Assembly: GCF_014673215.1 (NCBI RefSeq)
Contig: NZ_JACWMS010000002.1
Span: forward strand, 682,001-746,000
Length of the DNA: 64,000 nt
DNA from: Gordonia hankookensis
GTDB taxonomy: Bacteria; Actinomycetota; Actinomycetes; Mycobacteriales; Mycobacteriaceae
Direction: 5' to 3'
Within the stretch, counting starts at the first letter, position 1, and the number at the start of each line of letters is the position of its first letter. Under the pieces are notes generated by a model, which did no database searches, was not told the origin of the DNA, and saw only the letters and a program-made list of their open reading frames with translations. Below are positions 35,600 through 44,431 of this stretch, piece by piece. A program made the position numbers and the translations under genes.

Positions 35600-36456
35600 T
35601 CGACTTTCTGGTCGAACCCTGGACGCTGTCCTTCATGCGCGACGCATTCCTCGCGAGCGGGGTCGCGGCCGCGGTGTGCGCACTGATCAGCTGCTGGATC
35701 GTCCTGATCGGCTGGTCGCTGATGGGCGACGCGGTCTCGCACGCTGTGCTGCCCGGCGTGGTGCTGTCCTACATCGTCGGGGTGCCCTTCGCGATCGGCG
35801 CGGTGATCTTCGGATTCCTCGCGGTCGCATTGATCGGAACCGTCCGCGACACGAGCCGGGTGAAGGAGGACGCCGCGATCGGCATCGTGTTCACCACCCT
35901 GTTCGCGCTCGGGCTGGTGCTCGTCTCGGCAACGCCGAGTCAGACCGATCTGAACCACATCCTGTTCGGGAACGTCCTCGGCGTCTCCGGCGCGGACCTG
36001 TGGCAGTTGCTGATCCTGGCCGCGGTGGTCGCGACGGTGCTGGTGGTCAAGCGGCGAGATCTGACGCTCTACGCCTTCGATCCCGTCCACGCACACGCGA
36101 TCGGGCTGTCCCGGCGATGGCTCGGCGCCCTGCTGCTCGGTCTGCTCGCCCTCACCTGCGTGCTGGCGCTCCAGATCGTCGGCGTCATCCTGGTCGTCGC
36201 GATGCTGATCATCCCCGGAGCCTCGGCGCACCTGCTCACCGACAGGTTCGGTCACATGCTGCTGATCGCCCCCGCGATCGCCGTCGCGGCCACCGTCGTG
36301 GGCATCTACATCAGCTACGGCGCCGACGTCTCCCCGGGCGGAATGGTGGTGGTGACACAAGGTGTGATGTTCACCTTGATCTACCTCTTCGCACCCCGAA
36401 ACGGGCTCCTGACCAGGTGGATCGACAGCCGCCGGACGTCGGCGACCGCCGCCTGA
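35596..36456 (+). CDS. Metal ABC transporter permease
   Basis: A 286-residue integral membrane protein with eight or nine hydrophobic helices, containing the family motif LMGDAVSHAVLPGVVLSYIVG and SATPSQTDLNHILFGNVLG. It is the homodimeric channel of an ABC-3 family (MntB/ZnuB-type) importer. The start overlaps the ATPase gene by four bases (ATGA). With the binding protein and ATPase it forms a complete three-gene importer for Mn2+ or Zn2+; the operator region suggests DtxR-type control. Confidence 0.92.
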   Translation: MIDFLVEPWTLSFMRDAFLASGVAAAVCALISCWIVLIGWSLMGDAVSHAVLPGVVLSYIVGVPFAIGAVIFGFLAVALIGTVRDTSRVKEDAAIGIVFTTLFALGLVLVSATPSQTDLNHILFGNVLGVSGADLWQLLILAAVVATVLVVKRRDLTLYAFDPVHAHAIGLSRRWLGALLLGLLALTCVLALQIVGVILVVAMLIIPGASAHLLTDRFGHMLLIAPAIAVAATVVGIYISYGADVSPGGMVVVTQGVMFTLIYLFAPRNGLLTRWIDSRRTSATAA

Positions 36457-36503
36457 GGCGCCACGCCCCCGGTGCCGGACACGCTCCGTCGTTACACTTG
36501 CCG

Positions 36504-37886
36504 ATGGTGACGATGCAGAACTCCGCAGACGACGACCTACGCAGACAGCTGCCCACGGTGTCGCCGATCGCCGAGATCACCCGATTCGGCACGGCGACGG
36601 CCCATACGGCGGCGGGCGTCGGGCGCTTCGTGTTCCACACCCTCGGTGACGCCGTCCACGGTCGCCGCCCGACCGCGCAGCGCGTCGCCCACGAGATCCG
36701 GACCACGTTCGAACATCTCGGCCCCACCTACGTCAAACTCGGCCAGCTCATCGCGTCGAGCCCAGGGGTGTTCAGCGAGACACTCTCGGCCGAGTTCGAA
36801 TCGCTGCTCGACCGGGTTCGTCCCGCCGACCCCGCGGACATCCGGCGGCTGTTCATCGAGGAGTTCGGCCGCGGCCCCGAGGAGGTCTTCGCGGCCTTCG
36901 ACGTCGAGCCGATCGCGTCCGCCTCGATCGCCCAGGTCCACACCGCGACCCTGCACAGCGGCGAAGAGGTCGTGGTCAAGATCCAGCGTCCGGGAATCAC
37001 CGAGCGTCTCGCACCCGACGTCGCCCTGCTCGAGCGATTCGCGGGACTCGCGGAGATCTCCGAGTACGGCCGGATGCTGAGCGCCAGGCACGTCGTCGAG
37101 GACTTCGCCGACGGACTGTCGGCGGAACTCGATTTTCGCAACGAGGCGGACACGATGCGGGAATGGTACGAGTGCCTGCGAGACGGCCCGTACGGCAGCC
37201 GTGTCCGGGTTCCCGAGGTCCACGACGAGTTCACCACCTCTCGGGTGCTCACGATGGAACGGGTCTACGCGATCCGCATCGACGACGCCGAGGCCGTCCG
37301 AGGGGCGGGCCATGACGGTGTGGCGCTGTGCCGCAATCTGCTGCTCTCCCTCCTCGAGTCGGCGTTCCACGGTGGACTCTTCCACGGCGATCTCCACGCG
37401 GGGAACGTGCTCGTCGACGCGAACGGCACGCTTGTCCTACTCGACTTCGGCATCGTCGGGCGGTTCACCAAACGGACGCGACGGATTCTCCGCCAGCTCG
37501 TCGTCGACCTCATCGTGCGCGGCGACTACGAATCGGCCGGTCGCGCGATCTTCCTGCTGGGAGCCGTCCACAATCCGACGTCGTCGACCAGCCGCGGCGC
37601 CGAGGACATCAAACGGGTTGCGATGCCGCTCTCGTCGACCGATCTCGGGTCGATGTCGTATGGGGATCTCGGACGCCAGCTGGCCGCGGTCGCCAAGGCA
37701 CACGACGCCCGACTGCCGCGCGAACTCGTTCTCGTCGGCAAACAGCTCCTTTACGTCGAGAAATACATGAAGCTGCTCGCACCCCGCTGGAAAGCCATGT
37801 CCGACAAAGAGATCTACGCATATATGGCCGGGATCATGAAAGAGGCCGAACGGGACAGGCGGTCCGATCGCAGCCAGTCGGGCTGA
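36504..37886 (+). CDS. ABC1/UbiB/AarF family atypical kinase-like protein
   Basis: A 460-residue ABC1-family protein. The KxGQ motif is YVKLGQLIASSPG with K78; then come ASIAQVHTATLHSGEEVVVKIQRPG (nucleotide-binding lysine), ELDFRNEADTM (ExD motif), HGDLHAGNVL (catalytic-loop equivalent) and LLDFGIVGR (DFG equivalent). Eukaryotic ADCK/COQ8 and bacterial UbiB relatives are ATPases that support isoprenoid quinone synthesis; mycolate bacteria make menaquinone, so the role here is open. The long upstream open frame belongs to the permease region; ATG 36504 matches the family N terminus. Confidence 0.88.
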   Translation: MVTMQNSADDDLRRQLPTVSPIAEITRFGTATAHTAAGVGRFVFHTLGDAVHGRRPTAQRVAHEIRTTFEHLGPTYVKLGQLIASSPGVFSETLSAEFESLLDRVRPADPADIRRLFIEEFGRGPEEVFAAFDVEPIASASIAQVHTATLHSGEEVVVKIQRPGITERLAPDVALLERFAGLAEISEYGRMLSARHVVEDFADGLSAELDFRNEADTMREWYECLRDGPYGSRVRVPEVHDEFTTSRVLTMERVYAIRIDDAEAVRGAGHDGVALCRNLLLSLLESAFHGGLFHGDLHAGNVLVDANGTLVLLDFGIVGRFTKRTRRILRQLVVDLIVRGDYESAGRAIFLLGAVHNPTSSTSRGAEDIKRVAMPLSSTDLGSMSYGDLGRQLAAVAKAHDARLPRELVLVGKQLLYVEKYMKLLAPRWKAMSDKEIYAYMAGIMKEAERDRRSDRSQSG

Positions 37887-38011
37887 CCGTCGGACGGCTG
37901 GGGGGAGGCGTATGGCACGGTCGTTGCCAGGAATGTCCGAGACCTCCGTCGGGTGACGGCACGGCGCCGCTACTGTTGTCACGTTGAGTCCGGATTACAG
38001 GAGTGGAGAGA

Positions 38012-39496
38012 ATGAGACGACTTTGGCTGGCGCTGCCGGCGTTCCTCGGCGCCGCATGCATCGCCGCTGCCATAGCCATACCGCTGTTCCTCGTACCGCA
38101 GCTGCGCGTGGTGCCACTCGACCTGGACATCACGTCGGTCGCCACGACGGTGCCCGAGGACGGATCCAGCGGTGACCGGTTCCCCGCCGAGATCTTCGAT
38201 CGCTGTTCGGTGAGTGAACGCAAGGCACGCGTGCTCGACGCCCATCTCACCCAGCAGCGCCGCTCGGTCATCGTCGACCCCTCGGACAAGCGCCAGGCGA
38301 CCCTGCAGTCGGCGCAGACCGTCCAGATCGACCGTGTCCGCGACGCCGCGGGCAACGAGACCGATCCGTCGATGGCCGCCGCCGACAGCGAGCGCAAGTG
38401 CGACGACGGCCTGCTCACCGCGAACATCGACCGGGTGTCGGTGAATCGCAAGTCGTCGGTGCCGAACGGGACCGTCAGCTCGCTGCAACTCGAGGCCGCA
38501 CCCGAAGGTGTGAACCCGAAGGACGTCTCGGTCGACCTCCCCGATCGCAAGGGCTTCCAGTACAAGTTCGGCTTCGATGTCGGCAAGCGCGCGTATCTCT
38601 ACTACGACACGAACACCCGCCAGGACATCCCGGTCAACTTCAAGGGCGAGAAGAACATCAACGGGGTCACGACCTACGAGTTCGTCGGCGACGTGCCCGA
38701 GACCGACGTCTCGGGCCTGCCCAACGCACAGGGCGAGGCGGCGCTTGGCACGATGCTGACCATGCCCGCGAGCTGGTGGGGCATCAGCGGACGTGGTGTG
38801 AAGCCGAACGACAAGATCACGATGCACCGCTACGCCACCGCCACCCGGCACGTGTTCGTGGAGCCGAAGACCGGCACCATCATCGACGGTCTCGAGGATC
38901 AGCATCAGTACTTCCGGTCGCCCGATCAGAGTTCCGACACCCCGGCACCGGTGCGGGACTTCCGGATGGACGTCCTCAAGGCGCGATTCAAGTGGTCCGA
39001 TCAGACGGTCAAGAACCAGGCCGAGAAGGCCGACCACTACAAGGGGCTGTTGACCCTCGGCAGTTTCTGGCTGCCGCTGATCCTCGGCATCGTCGGCGTG
39101 TTGCTGCTGGCCCTGTGGGGCTTCCTGATGTGGCGTGCCCGCCGCGACCGGGACGGCGACGACACCCCACCGGCCGACGACACGGCCGCATGGGACGAAC
39201 CCGACACCACGGCGAACACCGGCGCGGGACGACATGAGGTCGATCCGACGGTTCCGGCCGCCGGGGCAGCCGGGGCGGCCGCAGGCGCCTCCCTCGACCC
39301 GTGGGACCGGCCGACCGAGCAGATCCCCCGAGTGGACCCGCCGGGCGAGTCTCCCGCCGACGACACTGCGACGCAGACGTTCACCCCGCCCACGGCGGAC
39401 GACGACTCCGCGACGCAGACGTTCCGGCCCACCGACGAGTTCCGGCCGTCGGACGACGACGACACCCAGCACTTCCGTCGTCCGCCGGGCGAGTAG
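38012..39496 (+). CDS. DUF3068 / PorA-family envelope protein
   Basis: A 494-residue protein with an N-terminal membrane helix (WLALPAFLGAACIAAAIAIPLFL), a large extracytoplasmic domain of about 310 residues (DLDITSVATTVPEDG, FVGDVPETDVSGLP, KITMHRYATATRHVFVEPKTGTI), a second helix near residue 355 (WLPLILGIVGVLLLALWGFLMW), and a disordered acidic cytoplasmic tail with DDTATQTF-like repeats. This layout is that of DUF3068, found in mycolate bacteria and suspected of an envelope role. ATG 38012 follows AGGAG at a proper distance; GTG 38003 is possible. A strong terminator follows. Confidence 0.87.
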   Translation: MRRLWLALPAFLGAACIAAAIAIPLFLVPQLRVVPLDLDITSVATTVPEDGSSGDRFPAEIFDRCSVSERKARVLDAHLTQQRRSVIVDPSDKRQATLQSAQTVQIDRVRDAAGNETDPSMAAADSERKCDDGLLTANIDRVSVNRKSSVPNGTVSSLQLEAAPEGVNPKDVSVDLPDRKGFQYKFGFDVGKRAYLYYDTNTRQDIPVNFKGEKNINGVTTYEFVGDVPETDVSGLPNAQGEAALGTMLTMPASWWGISGRGVKPNDKITMHRYATATRHVFVEPKTGTIIDGLEDQHQYFRSPDQSSDTPAPVRDFRMDVLKARFKWSDQTVKNQAEKADHYKGLLTLGSFWLPLILGIVGVLLLALWGFLMWRARRDRDGDDTPPADDTAAWDEPDTTANTGAGRHEVDPTVPAAGAAGAAAGASLDPWDRPTEQIPRVDPPGESPADDTATQTFTPPTADDDSATQTFRPTDEFRPSDDDDTQHFRRPPGE

Positions 39497-39514
39497 CCTG
39501 CCGTAGCTCTCCGC

Positions 39515-39561
39515 ACAGGGCCCCCACCACACGCTCTCCGAGCACCTGGTGGGGGCCCTGT
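39515..39561 (+). terminator. Terminator after the DUF3068 gene
   Basis: The 15-bp arms ACAGGGCCCCCACCA (39515-39529) and TGGTGGGGGCCCTGT (39547-39561) are perfectly complementary around a 17-base loop. The stem begins 18 bp past the stop codon, followed by a short T-containing run. Confidence 0.8.
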
Positions 39562-39571
39562 TCGTTCGGCG

Positions 39572-39706
39572 GGGCGGTCGGTTCGACAGGGCGGTCGGTT
39601 CGACAGGGCCGTCCTCGCCCGCCTTGCTTTCCCTCCCCGCGGGGTCAGGGCCGGTGGGAGCGGGGCCCGCGGGGTCAGGGCGGTGGGAGCGGGGCCGCGC
39701 GGGGCA
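39572..39706. repeat. Short GC-rich tandem repeats in the intergenic region
   Basis: Two copies of a 17-bp unit GGGCGGTCGGTTCGACA (39572-39588, 39589-39605) are followed from about 39646 by two copies of a roughly 29-bp GC-rich unit containing GGGGTCAGGG and GGTGGGAGCGGGG. No gene is seen between the terminators at 39515-39561 and 39724-39755. Confidence 0.6.
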
Positions 39707-39723
39707 CCGGACGCAACGACAAA

Positions 39724-39755
39724 CGCGGCCGGTGACCCTGAGGTCACCGGCCGCG
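39724..39755 (-). terminator. Terminator after the mycolyltransferase gene
   Basis: The 14-bp arms CGCGGCCGGTGACC (39724-39737) and GGTCACCGGCCGCG (39742-39755) pair around a four-base loop. Read on the minus strand the stem is followed by TTTGTCGTT, giving a classical intrinsic terminator 25 bp after the esterase stop. Confidence 0.85.
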
Positions 39756-39780
39756 TCGGTCGGAGATCAGTCCGCAGCGA

Positions 39781-40737
39781 TCAGAAGAACGCCGGGCGGA
39801 ACGTGGTGTTCCACGACTGCTTGAAGTCGTTCTGCCAGTAGTCCCACCAGTGGACACCGTCCGGGGTGACGTGGGTGGTCAGCTTGACGCCGGGGACCAG
39901 GGCCACGCGCGGGATGTACAGCTGGGTGCTGACCGACGCCGCGGTCTCCAGCGGAACCATCTGCGAGAACTTGACCGGGTCGAAGTTCGGGCTCGACGGG
40001 TTGACCGAGCTGTCGTACTTGCTGCCCAGACCGCTGCCGGACGAGAGATAGACATGCTTGCCGGCCAGATTGTTGGCGCTCAGGAACGGATCGTTCGCGA
40101 ACCACTCACCGAACGGGAAGATGCCCCACATGTTGCTGGCATTACCACCGGTCTGTGCGACCGCGACCTGGATGCCCTGCGTGAAGCCGGGGGTGGTAAC
40201 GGTCGGGTAGCCGCTGTACGAGGCGACCGCGTCGTAGAAGCCGGGATGGCGCGATGCGAGGTTCAGTGCCGAGGTGCCCGACATCGACAGACCGGCGATG
40301 CCGTTGCGGCGGTTGTCGCTGTTGTGACGGGCCTTCATGTACGCGGGCAGTTCGCGCGTCAGGAAGGTCTCCCACTTGTTGACGCCCAGCTTGGGATCGG
40401 AGCGCTCCCAGTCGGTGTAGAAGCTGCCGGCGCCACCGAACGGCATTGCGACGTTGGTGCCCTTGCCGACCATGAACCGGTCGACGTTGGTGTTGATCAG
40501 CCAACCGCTGTTGTTGTTCGGCGCACGCAGTCCGTCGAGGACGTACAGAGTGGGCTTCGGCCCACCCCCGCCACCGTCGACGATGCGAACCGGGATGTTG
40601 CGGTGCATGGCCGCGGAGTAGACGTACTCGGTAGTACCGGCCGCCTGAGCCGTCGGTGCAGCGACCATGGTCACGCCCGTCGCGGCCACCACGGCCACAA
40701 GTCCGGCGACCAAGCGCTTACGGGCGCGTGTCAGCAT
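39781..40737 (-). CDS. Antigen 85-type mycolyltransferase (esterase family)
   Basis: A 318-residue secreted alpha/beta hydrolase of the antigen 85 family, which transfers mycolic acids between trehalose monomycolate molecules and to arabinogalactan. Residues 1-32 are a signal peptide (basic start, hydrophobic core, cleavage near AQA). The nucleophile is S151 in AGLSMSG, followed by TSALNLASRHPGFYDAVASYSG as in FbpA/B/C; DGLRAPNNNSGWLINTNV is the substrate-loop motif, and the catalytic His lies in DGVHWWDYWQNDF. AAGGAC precedes ATG 40737. Presence of this gene indicates a mycolate cell envelope. Confidence 0.94.
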   Translation of the reverse strand: MLTRARKRLVAGLVAVVAATGVTMVAAPTAQAAGTTEYVYSAAMHRNIPVRIVDGGGGGPKPTLYVLDGLRAPNNNSGWLINTNVDRFMVGKGTNVAMPFGGAGSFYTDWERSDPKLGVNKWETFLTRELPAYMKARHNSDNRRNGIAGLSMSGTSALNLASRHPGFYDAVASYSGYPTVTTPGFTQGIQVAVAQTGGNASNMWGIFPFGEWFANDPFLSANNLAGKHVYLSSGSGLGSKYDSSVNPSSPNFDPVKFSQMVPLETAASVSTQLYIPRVALVPGVKLTTHVTPDGVHWWDYWQNDFKQSWNTTFRPAFF

Positions 40738-41099
40738 TGATTTTGTCCTTATCGATCTTGACCACGAACTGGGCCACGTCATATCACGGGGGTCATCTCA
40801 CGGGATTCTATGGCTCGTCGGCCCTGCGCATACCCGTCGTCAGGCAGTGTAACGGCTCGATAACACACCGGCAAAGGCAAGGACGGACGCCGTGACCGGC
40901 GACAACCCGACATAACGTCCCACCGGATGGCGCCACCTGCGCAAACCCGAGCGGAATCGGCGCACGGATCGGATGAGTCAGTGGGACGGTCGTACAGCGT
41001 TATGGCGTCGTTACGGCATTGCTCGATGAACAGTGATCATCACCGATTCGCCGCCGAGATCCTTTCGACCGGACACCGCGGCGCCGTAGTGTTTGCCCG
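40738..41099. other. Intergenic region between divergent genes, no gene seen
   Basis: These 362 bp separate the mycolyltransferase (minus) from the amidase (plus). I find no convincing ORF, hairpin or repeat. It is somewhat richer in A and T than its surroundings (around 40740-40800 and 40980-41050), fitting two divergent promoters whose elements I cannot place with confidence. Confidence 0.5.
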
Positions 41100-42587
41100 G
41101 TGAACCTGAGCGAGTATCTCCACCTCGACGCCACCTCCCTCGCAGACCTGGTCACCCGGGGCGAGGTCACCCCCGCCGAACTGCTCGCACTCGCCAGGCA
41201 ACGCGCCGACGCGGTGAATCCCCGACTCAACGCGATCGTCCGCCGGATGGACGAGGAGGCCGACGCGCGGGCGGCGGGCCCCGACCTGTCGGGTCCGTTC
41301 GCGGGCGTGCCGTTCCTGATCAAGGATCTGGCTCAGGAGTACAAGGGCTACCCGACCTCGAGCGGCTCGCGCTCCCTGGCACGCCACATCGCCCCCGAGC
41401 ACTCCCATGTGGTGCGTCGGTTCCTCGACGCCGGGCTGGTGATCTTCGGCAAGACCAACACCCCCGAGTTCGGCGCGAAGGGCATCACCGAATCCGATTT
41501 CTGGGGTCCGGCCCGCAACCCCTGGAACACCGACCACACGCCCGGCGGTTCGTCCGGCGGTTCGGGCGCGGCGGTCGCCGCAGGCATCGTGCCCGCGGCC
41601 GGCGCCAACGACGGGGGCGGATCGATCCGCATCCCGGCGGCCTGCAACGGACTCGTCGGACTCAAACCGACGCGCGGCCTGTCACCGTTCGGCCCGGCCA
41701 CCGGAGAGGCGATGTTCGGGATGGCGGTCCAGGGAGTCGTGTCCCGGACGGTCCGCGACGCCGCCGCCCTCTACGACGCCATCGTCGGGCCGACACCCGG
41801 CTCGGTCTATCCGACCCCGACGCCGAGCACGCCGTTCGCCACCCGGATCACGGACCGGCCGGCACGGCTGCGTATCGGTTACTCGGTGTCGTCGGCGATC
41901 AATCCGAACCCGGATCCCGAGGCGGTCGCCGCCGTCGAGCACGCCGCGAAGGTCCTCGATGAACTCGGCCATCACGTCGAGGAGGTCGCACCGCCCTACG
42001 ACGACGCCGCGCTGGCCCGCGACTTCCTGACCGTCTGGTTCGCGGTGCTCGCCACCGAGGTCGACGAGACCCGGGCACTCACCGGCGCGACCGACCGTGA
42101 CTTCGAGGCCGACACCCTCGCGATGGCGGAGCTCGGACGGTCCGCCGGTGCGGTCGCGGCGCTGAGCGCACTGAACAAGGTGAACGACTACGTGGTCTCG
42201 CTGGAGGCGTTCCACCAGACCTACGACCACTTCCTCACGCCGACCCTCGCCACCCCGCCACTGAGGATCGGTGCCACCACCACGCCCCCGCCGCTGCAGG
42301 CCGCCTCCCGGGTGATCGCCAAACTGCACGCGGGAAACCTGCTGGCACGCAGCGGAATCCTCGACGACCTCATCGAGCAGAGCCTCGGCTGGGTGCCCTA
42401 CACCCAGCTCGCCAACCTGACCGGACGCCCGGCCATCAGCGTGCCACTGCACTGGACGGCCGATGGCCTGCCGCTCGGTGTGCAGTTCGTGGGCCGCCTG
42501 GGCGCCGACGGCGACCTGCTCGCGCTGGCGGCCCAGCTCGAACAGGCCGATCCCTGGGTGCATCGCTACGCCGACATCCGGCTCTGA
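41100..42587 (+). CDS. Amidase (amidase signature family)
   Basis: A 495-residue amidase-signature enzyme with the Ser-cisSer-Lys triad: K75 in PFLIKDLAQEY, cis-S151 in HTPGGSSGGSGAAVAAGIVP and S175 in NDGGGSIRIPAACNGLVGLKPTRG. The family hydrolyses amide bonds of aliphatic, aromatic or oligomeric substrates; it also includes nylon-oligomer hydrolases and enantioselective amidases. It is not a GatA: the GatB/GatC partners are absent and the C-terminal half differs. GTG start at 41100. Substrate unassigned. Confidence 0.9.
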   Translation: MNLSEYLHLDATSLADLVTRGEVTPAELLALARQRADAVNPRLNAIVRRMDEEADARAAGPDLSGPFAGVPFLIKDLAQEYKGYPTSSGSRSLARHIAPEHSHVVRRFLDAGLVIFGKTNTPEFGAKGITESDFWGPARNPWNTDHTPGGSSGGSGAAVAAGIVPAAGANDGGGSIRIPAACNGLVGLKPTRGLSPFGPATGEAMFGMAVQGVVSRTVRDAAALYDAIVGPTPGSVYPTPTPSTPFATRITDRPARLRIGYSVSSAINPNPDPEAVAAVEHAAKVLDELGHHVEEVAPPYDDAALARDFLTVWFAVLATEVDETRALTGATDRDFEADTLAMAELGRSAGAVAALSALNKVNDYVVSLEAFHQTYDHFLTPTLATPPLRIGATTTPPPLQAASRVIAKLHAGNLLARSGILDDLIEQSLGWVPYTQLANLTGRPAISVPLHWTADGLPLGVQFVGRLGADGDLLALAAQLEQADPWVHRYADIRL

Positions 42588-42676
42588 GAGCGTCAGACGG
42601 TCACACGGGGCAAGTCGAGGTGCCCATCGCATGGCGGGGGCTAGTCTCGACGTCAACAGATACGAGGGAGGGTGCG

Positions 42677-44338
42677 GTGAGCGAGCAGCAAGCCGATGCG
42701 GTGGTGGTCGGATCGGGGTTGGCCGGACTGGTCGCGACCTACGAGCTCACCCAGGCAGGCCGCAAGGTCGTCGTCGTCGATCAGGAGAATCGCAACAACC
42801 TGGGCGGCCAGGCGTTCTGGTCGCTCGGTGGGCTGTTCCTGGTCGACACCCCCGAGCAGCGGCGGCTGGGCATCAAGGACTCGCCCGAACTCGCGTTGCA
42901 GGACTGGATGGGGTCGGCCGGCTTCGACCGTGACGACGAGGATTTCTGGCCGCGGCAGTGGGCCCGCGCCTACGTCGACTTCGCCTCCTCGACAAAACGG
43001 CAGTACCTGCACGACCTCGGGCTACGGATCACCCCGGTCGTCGGATGGGCCGAACGCGGCGGAGGGTTCGCCGACGGCCACGGCAACTCGGTACCGCGAT
43101 TCCACCTCACCTGGGGCACCGGCCCAGAGGTGGTGCGTGTGTTCGCCGAACCGGTCCTCGAAGCCGAGAAGCGTGGCCTGGTGGAGTTCCGGTTCCGGCA
43201 CCGGGTGGACGACATCCTCATCGAGGGTGATGCCGCCGTCGGCGTCACCGGATCGGTGCTGGCACCGACCGACCTCGACCGGGGCGTCGCGTCGTCGCGA
43301 GATGTGGTCGACGACTTCGAGATCCGTGCGGGCGCCGTGATCGTCACGTCCGGGGGCATCGGGCACAACCATGATCTGATCCGCGAGAACTGGCCGACCG
43401 ACCGCCTCGGCCCGGCCCCGAAGACGATGATCTCCGGTGTCCCGGCCCACGTCGACGGCCGCATGCTCGGCATCACCGAGGCCGCAGGGGCCAGCCTGGT
43501 CAACCGGGATCGTATGTGGCACTACACCGAAGGCATCCACAACTGGGATCCGATCTGGCCGGACCACGCGATCCGGATCATCCCGGGACCGTCGTCGCTC
43601 TGGCTGGATGCGAATGGGAATCGTTTGGCGCCACCGAATTTCCCCGGCTTCGACACGAATTCGACGATGAAGGCGATCCTGTCCACCGGATACGACTACT
43701 CGTGGTTCATCCTGACCCAGAGCATCATCGAGAAGGAGTTCGCACTCTCCGGCTCGGAGCAGAACCCCGACATCACCAACAAGGACCTCAAGTTCGCCGC
43801 CAAGAGCCGCTTCGCCAAGGGCGCCCCAGGGCCGGTGGACGCGTTCACCAAGCACGGCGTCGATTTCGTGGTCAGCGACTCCCTGCCGGAACTGGTGGCC
43901 GGGATGAACGCGATCACGCGAGGCCCGAAGCTGGACCTGCAGCACGTGGAACGCGTGGTGTCGGCGCGCGACGCCGAGATGGACAACAAGTTCTCCAAAG
44001 ACGCCCAGCTGATGGCGATCACCAACGCCCGTCAGTACCTGGGCGACAAGCTCGTACGGGTCGCCAAACCGCACCGGATCCTCGACCCGGAGTTCGGGCC
44101 GTTGATCGCCGTGCGGCTCAACATCCTGACCCGCAAGACGCTGGGCGGCTTGGAGACCAATCTCGATTCACAGGTGATGCGCCCCGACGGCACCGCGTTC
44201 GACGGACTGTTCGCCGCAGGCGAGGTCGCCGGGTTCGGCGGCGGCGGTGTCCACGGCTACAACGCGCTCGAGGGGACCTTCCTCGGTGGCTGCATCTTCT
44301 CCGGCCGCGCCGCAGGCCGCGCGATCGCCCGCCGATGA
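42677..44338 (+). CDS. FAD-binding dehydrogenase (Rv0785-like)
   Basis: A 553-residue flavoprotein of the FAD_binding_2 family. The N-terminal FAD motif is VVVGSGLAGLVATYELTQAG, followed by GGQAFWSLGGLFLVDTPEQRRLGIKD, and the closing motif is GLFAAGEVAGFGGGGVHGYNALEGTFLGG. Size and motifs match the mycobacterial Rv0785 group, annotated as oxidoreductases related to ketosteroid dehydrogenases and fumarate reductases. GTG 42677 is preceded by GGAGGG at a good distance; the longer frame from 42620 is not supported. It follows the amidase on the same strand after 89 bp. The reaction is not established. Confidence 0.88.
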   Translation: MSEQQADAVVVGSGLAGLVATYELTQAGRKVVVVDQENRNNLGGQAFWSLGGLFLVDTPEQRRLGIKDSPELALQDWMGSAGFDRDDEDFWPRQWARAYVDFASSTKRQYLHDLGLRITPVVGWAERGGGFADGHGNSVPRFHLTWGTGPEVVRVFAEPVLEAEKRGLVEFRFRHRVDDILIEGDAAVGVTGSVLAPTDLDRGVASSRDVVDDFEIRAGAVIVTSGGIGHNHDLIRENWPTDRLGPAPKTMISGVPAHVDGRMLGITEAAGASLVNRDRMWHYTEGIHNWDPIWPDHAIRIIPGPSSLWLDANGNRLAPPNFPGFDTNSTMKAILSTGYDYSWFILTQSIIEKEFALSGSEQNPDITNKDLKFAAKSRFAKGAPGPVDAFTKHGVDFVVSDSLPELVAGMNAITRGPKLDLQHVERVVSARDAEMDNKFSKDAQLMAITNARQYLGDKLVRVAKPHRILDPEFGPLIAVRLNILTRKTLGGLETNLDSQVMRPDGTAFDGLFAAGEVAGFGGGGVHGYNALEGTFLGGCIFSGRAAGRAIARR

Positions 44339-44431
44339 CCGTCGTCGCGGCCTAAAAGGTTTGCCTCGCCTCCCCATTCGGGGCGCGGGCGCTGAGCTCA
44401 TGGCCCCTCGGCGGTCCGCTAGAGTGAACTG

